From NCBI GenBank assembly GCA_937915485.1, contig CALGII010000229.1:1-6171 (forward strand): a stretch of DNA of 6,171 nt, read 5' to 3'. The translations under genes and the position numbers were made by a program. The notes below the pieces were generated by a model that saw nothing but the letters and a program-made list of their open reading frames with translations, was not told the DNA's origin and ran no database searches. The DNA comes from an uncultured Ignavibacteriota bacterium (lineage in GTDB: Bacteria > Bacteroidota > Ignavibacteria > Tepidaquicellales > Tepidaquicellaceae). Below are positions 5,298 through 6,171 of the stretch, piece after piece (position 1 is the stretch's first letter; the number at the start of each line of letters is the position of its first letter).

Positions 5298-6029
5298 TTA
5301 TAAACTTCTTCCTCCGTCAACAATAAAAATGTTGCCGGTTATATATTTGTTATGCACCGCCAGATATTCTATCAGGCTGTTTATGTCGCCGCTTCTTCCG
5401 AATCTTTTCATCGGATAAAACTTTTCATCGTCCTTCTCCGCGTTCAGGTTTTCATCGTCTTCAATAAGAATCGTTCCCGGGACTATCGAGTTCACTAAAA
5501 TGTCGGGCGCGAGTCTTTTCGCCGAAAGTTTGGTCAGTTTTATCACTCCGTTCTTGGCAAGAGAATAAGGAATGAATCCTTTCCAGTTCTCGATTCCGCC
5601 GAGCGACGAAATATTTACAATGCTGCAGGGTTTTTCGGGATTGTTCTTCATAAGTTTCGCCGCTTCGATAGAGCAGAAGAGCGCGCTCTTCAGGTTCGTA
5701 TTGATGAAGTCGTCGAATATATCTTCCGTTATGTCAAAGAAGTCAACTTTTCTGAAAATAGCCGAATTATTCACGAGAAGGTCAAGAGTGCCGAATTTTG
5801 ATTTTACCTCGGAAAATGCGTTTTGGATTTCTTCGACCTTGCGAAGGTCGGCGCGGACAGCAAGCACTTCGGAACCTTTTGATTTCATCTCTTCCGCCGC
5901 GGCTTTAACTTCCTTTTCGCCTGCGCCGTAATAATTCAGAACTATGTCGAAACCTAAATCCGCCAGCCTGAGGGCAATGTCCCTGCCCAGCCTGACCGCG
6001 GAACCTGTAACCATTGCAACTTTATTCAA
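5298..6029 (-). CDS. Short-chain dehydrogenase/reductase, pteridine-reductase-like
   Basis: This 243-residue classical SDR is an NAD(P)-dependent oxidoreductase. The cofactor motif is TGSAVRLG (8-15), NNSA (87-90) replaces the usual NNAG, and the catalytic set is Asn112, Ser142, Tyr155 and Lys159 (NISS and YSLAK). The C-terminus (GNIFIVDGGRSL) is typical. The Arg-Leu-Gly in the first motif resembles pteridine reductases (PTR1, FolM), where that arginine binds the NADPH phosphate. This makes a dihydropteridine or dihydromonapterin reductase role possible, but a FabG-like or other SDR cannot be excluded. The start is TTG at 6029, which keeps the whole first beta strand (KVAMVTG). The ATG at 6014 would remove five residues and damage that strand. 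No Shine-Dalgarno site is visible. It begins 14 bp after a tRNA gene and ends 6 bp before the LOG gene. Confidence 0.9.
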   Translation of the reverse strand: MNKVAMVTGSAVRLGRDIALRLADLGFDIVLNYYGAGEKEVKAAAEEMKSKGSEVLAVRADLRKVEEIQNAFSEVKSKFGTLDLLVNNSAIFRKVDFFDITEDIFDDFINTNLKSALFCSIEAAKLMKNNPEKPCSIVNISSLGGIENWKGFIPYSLAKNGVIKLTKLSAKRLAPDILVNSIVPGTILIEDDENLNAEKDDEKFYPMKRFGRSGDINSLIEYLAVHNKYITGNIFIVDGGRSL

Positions 6030-6043
6030 ATCAACATAATTAG

Positions 6044-6117
6044 TGCCCTTGGGACGACTCGAACGTCCGACAAACAGTTTAGGAAACTGCTGCTCTATCC
6101 ACCTGAGCTACAAGGGC
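6044..6117 (-). tRNA. tRNA-Arg (anticodon CCU)
   Basis: Read on the minus strand this is a complete 74-nt cloverleaf. The acceptor GCCCTTG pairs with CAAGGGC, the D stem GCTC with GAGC, the anticodon stem GCAGT with ACTGT (one G-T pair), and the T stem GGACG with CGTCC around the loop TTCGAGT. The anticodon loop TTCCTAA gives CCU (6081-6083), reading the arginine codon AGG. The discriminator base is A and CCA is not encoded (CTA follows), so it must be added after transcription. It lies 14 bp upstream of the SDR start on the same strand, so it may be the first unit of the operon transcript. The 54 bp upstream, to the window end, are AT-rich; TATACG (6122-6127, minus strand) is a possible but weak -10 box. 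Confidence 0.96.
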
Positions 6118-6171
6118 GTAACGTATAATTTACGAAATTTCATGCTTTTATTGAAGTGAAAAATTTATTTC

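Noticed and set aside
6124..6129. Plus-strand TATAAT near the right edge as a promoter
   Set aside because: Its -35 region would lie inside the tRNA gene and no plus-strand gene follows within the window; it is probably chance in AT-rich DNA.

Overview
The window looks like an ordinary bacterial chromosome segment of moderate GC, with AT-rich spacers. The CoaBC variant motifs, the weak or absent Shine-Dalgarno sites before most genes, the TTG starts and the yicC-gmk-rpoZ-coaBC order suggest the Bacteroidota/Chlorobiota/Ignavibacteria group. That placement comes from remembered family patterns, not a search, and the genus cannot be named.

Layout. Positions 1-407 hold no convincing gene. They carry a cluster of strong inverted repeats (1-158), then a nested tandem repeat (165-328) in which a 22-bp block alternates with runs of a 7-bp AT-rich unit, then about 80 bp of leader. 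Two plus-strand genes follow: a PhzF-family isomerase/epimerase (408-1202) and a 94-residue muconolactone-isomerase-like protein (1221-1505). The second overlaps the end of coaBC tail to tail by 8 bp.

The rest is one tightly packed minus-strand cluster. In transcription order it reads tRNA-Arg(CCU), an SDR reductase resembling pteridine reductases, a LOG-family Rossmann protein, yicC, gmk, rpoZ and coaBC. Gaps between the protein genes run from a 1-bp overlap to 10 bp, and the tRNA ends 14 bp before the SDR start, so one long transcript is likely. The cluster joins nucleotide metabolism (Gmk, probably the LOG protein), cofactor synthesis (CoaBC, possibly the SDR), an RNA polymerase subunit (omega) and an RNA-processing protein (YicC).

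I see no new defence, mobile or CRISPR system. The least explained parts are the repeat-rich 1-330 region, the LOG and SDR genes at the head of the housekeeping cluster, and the substituted catalytic positions in the CoaC half of CoaBC.
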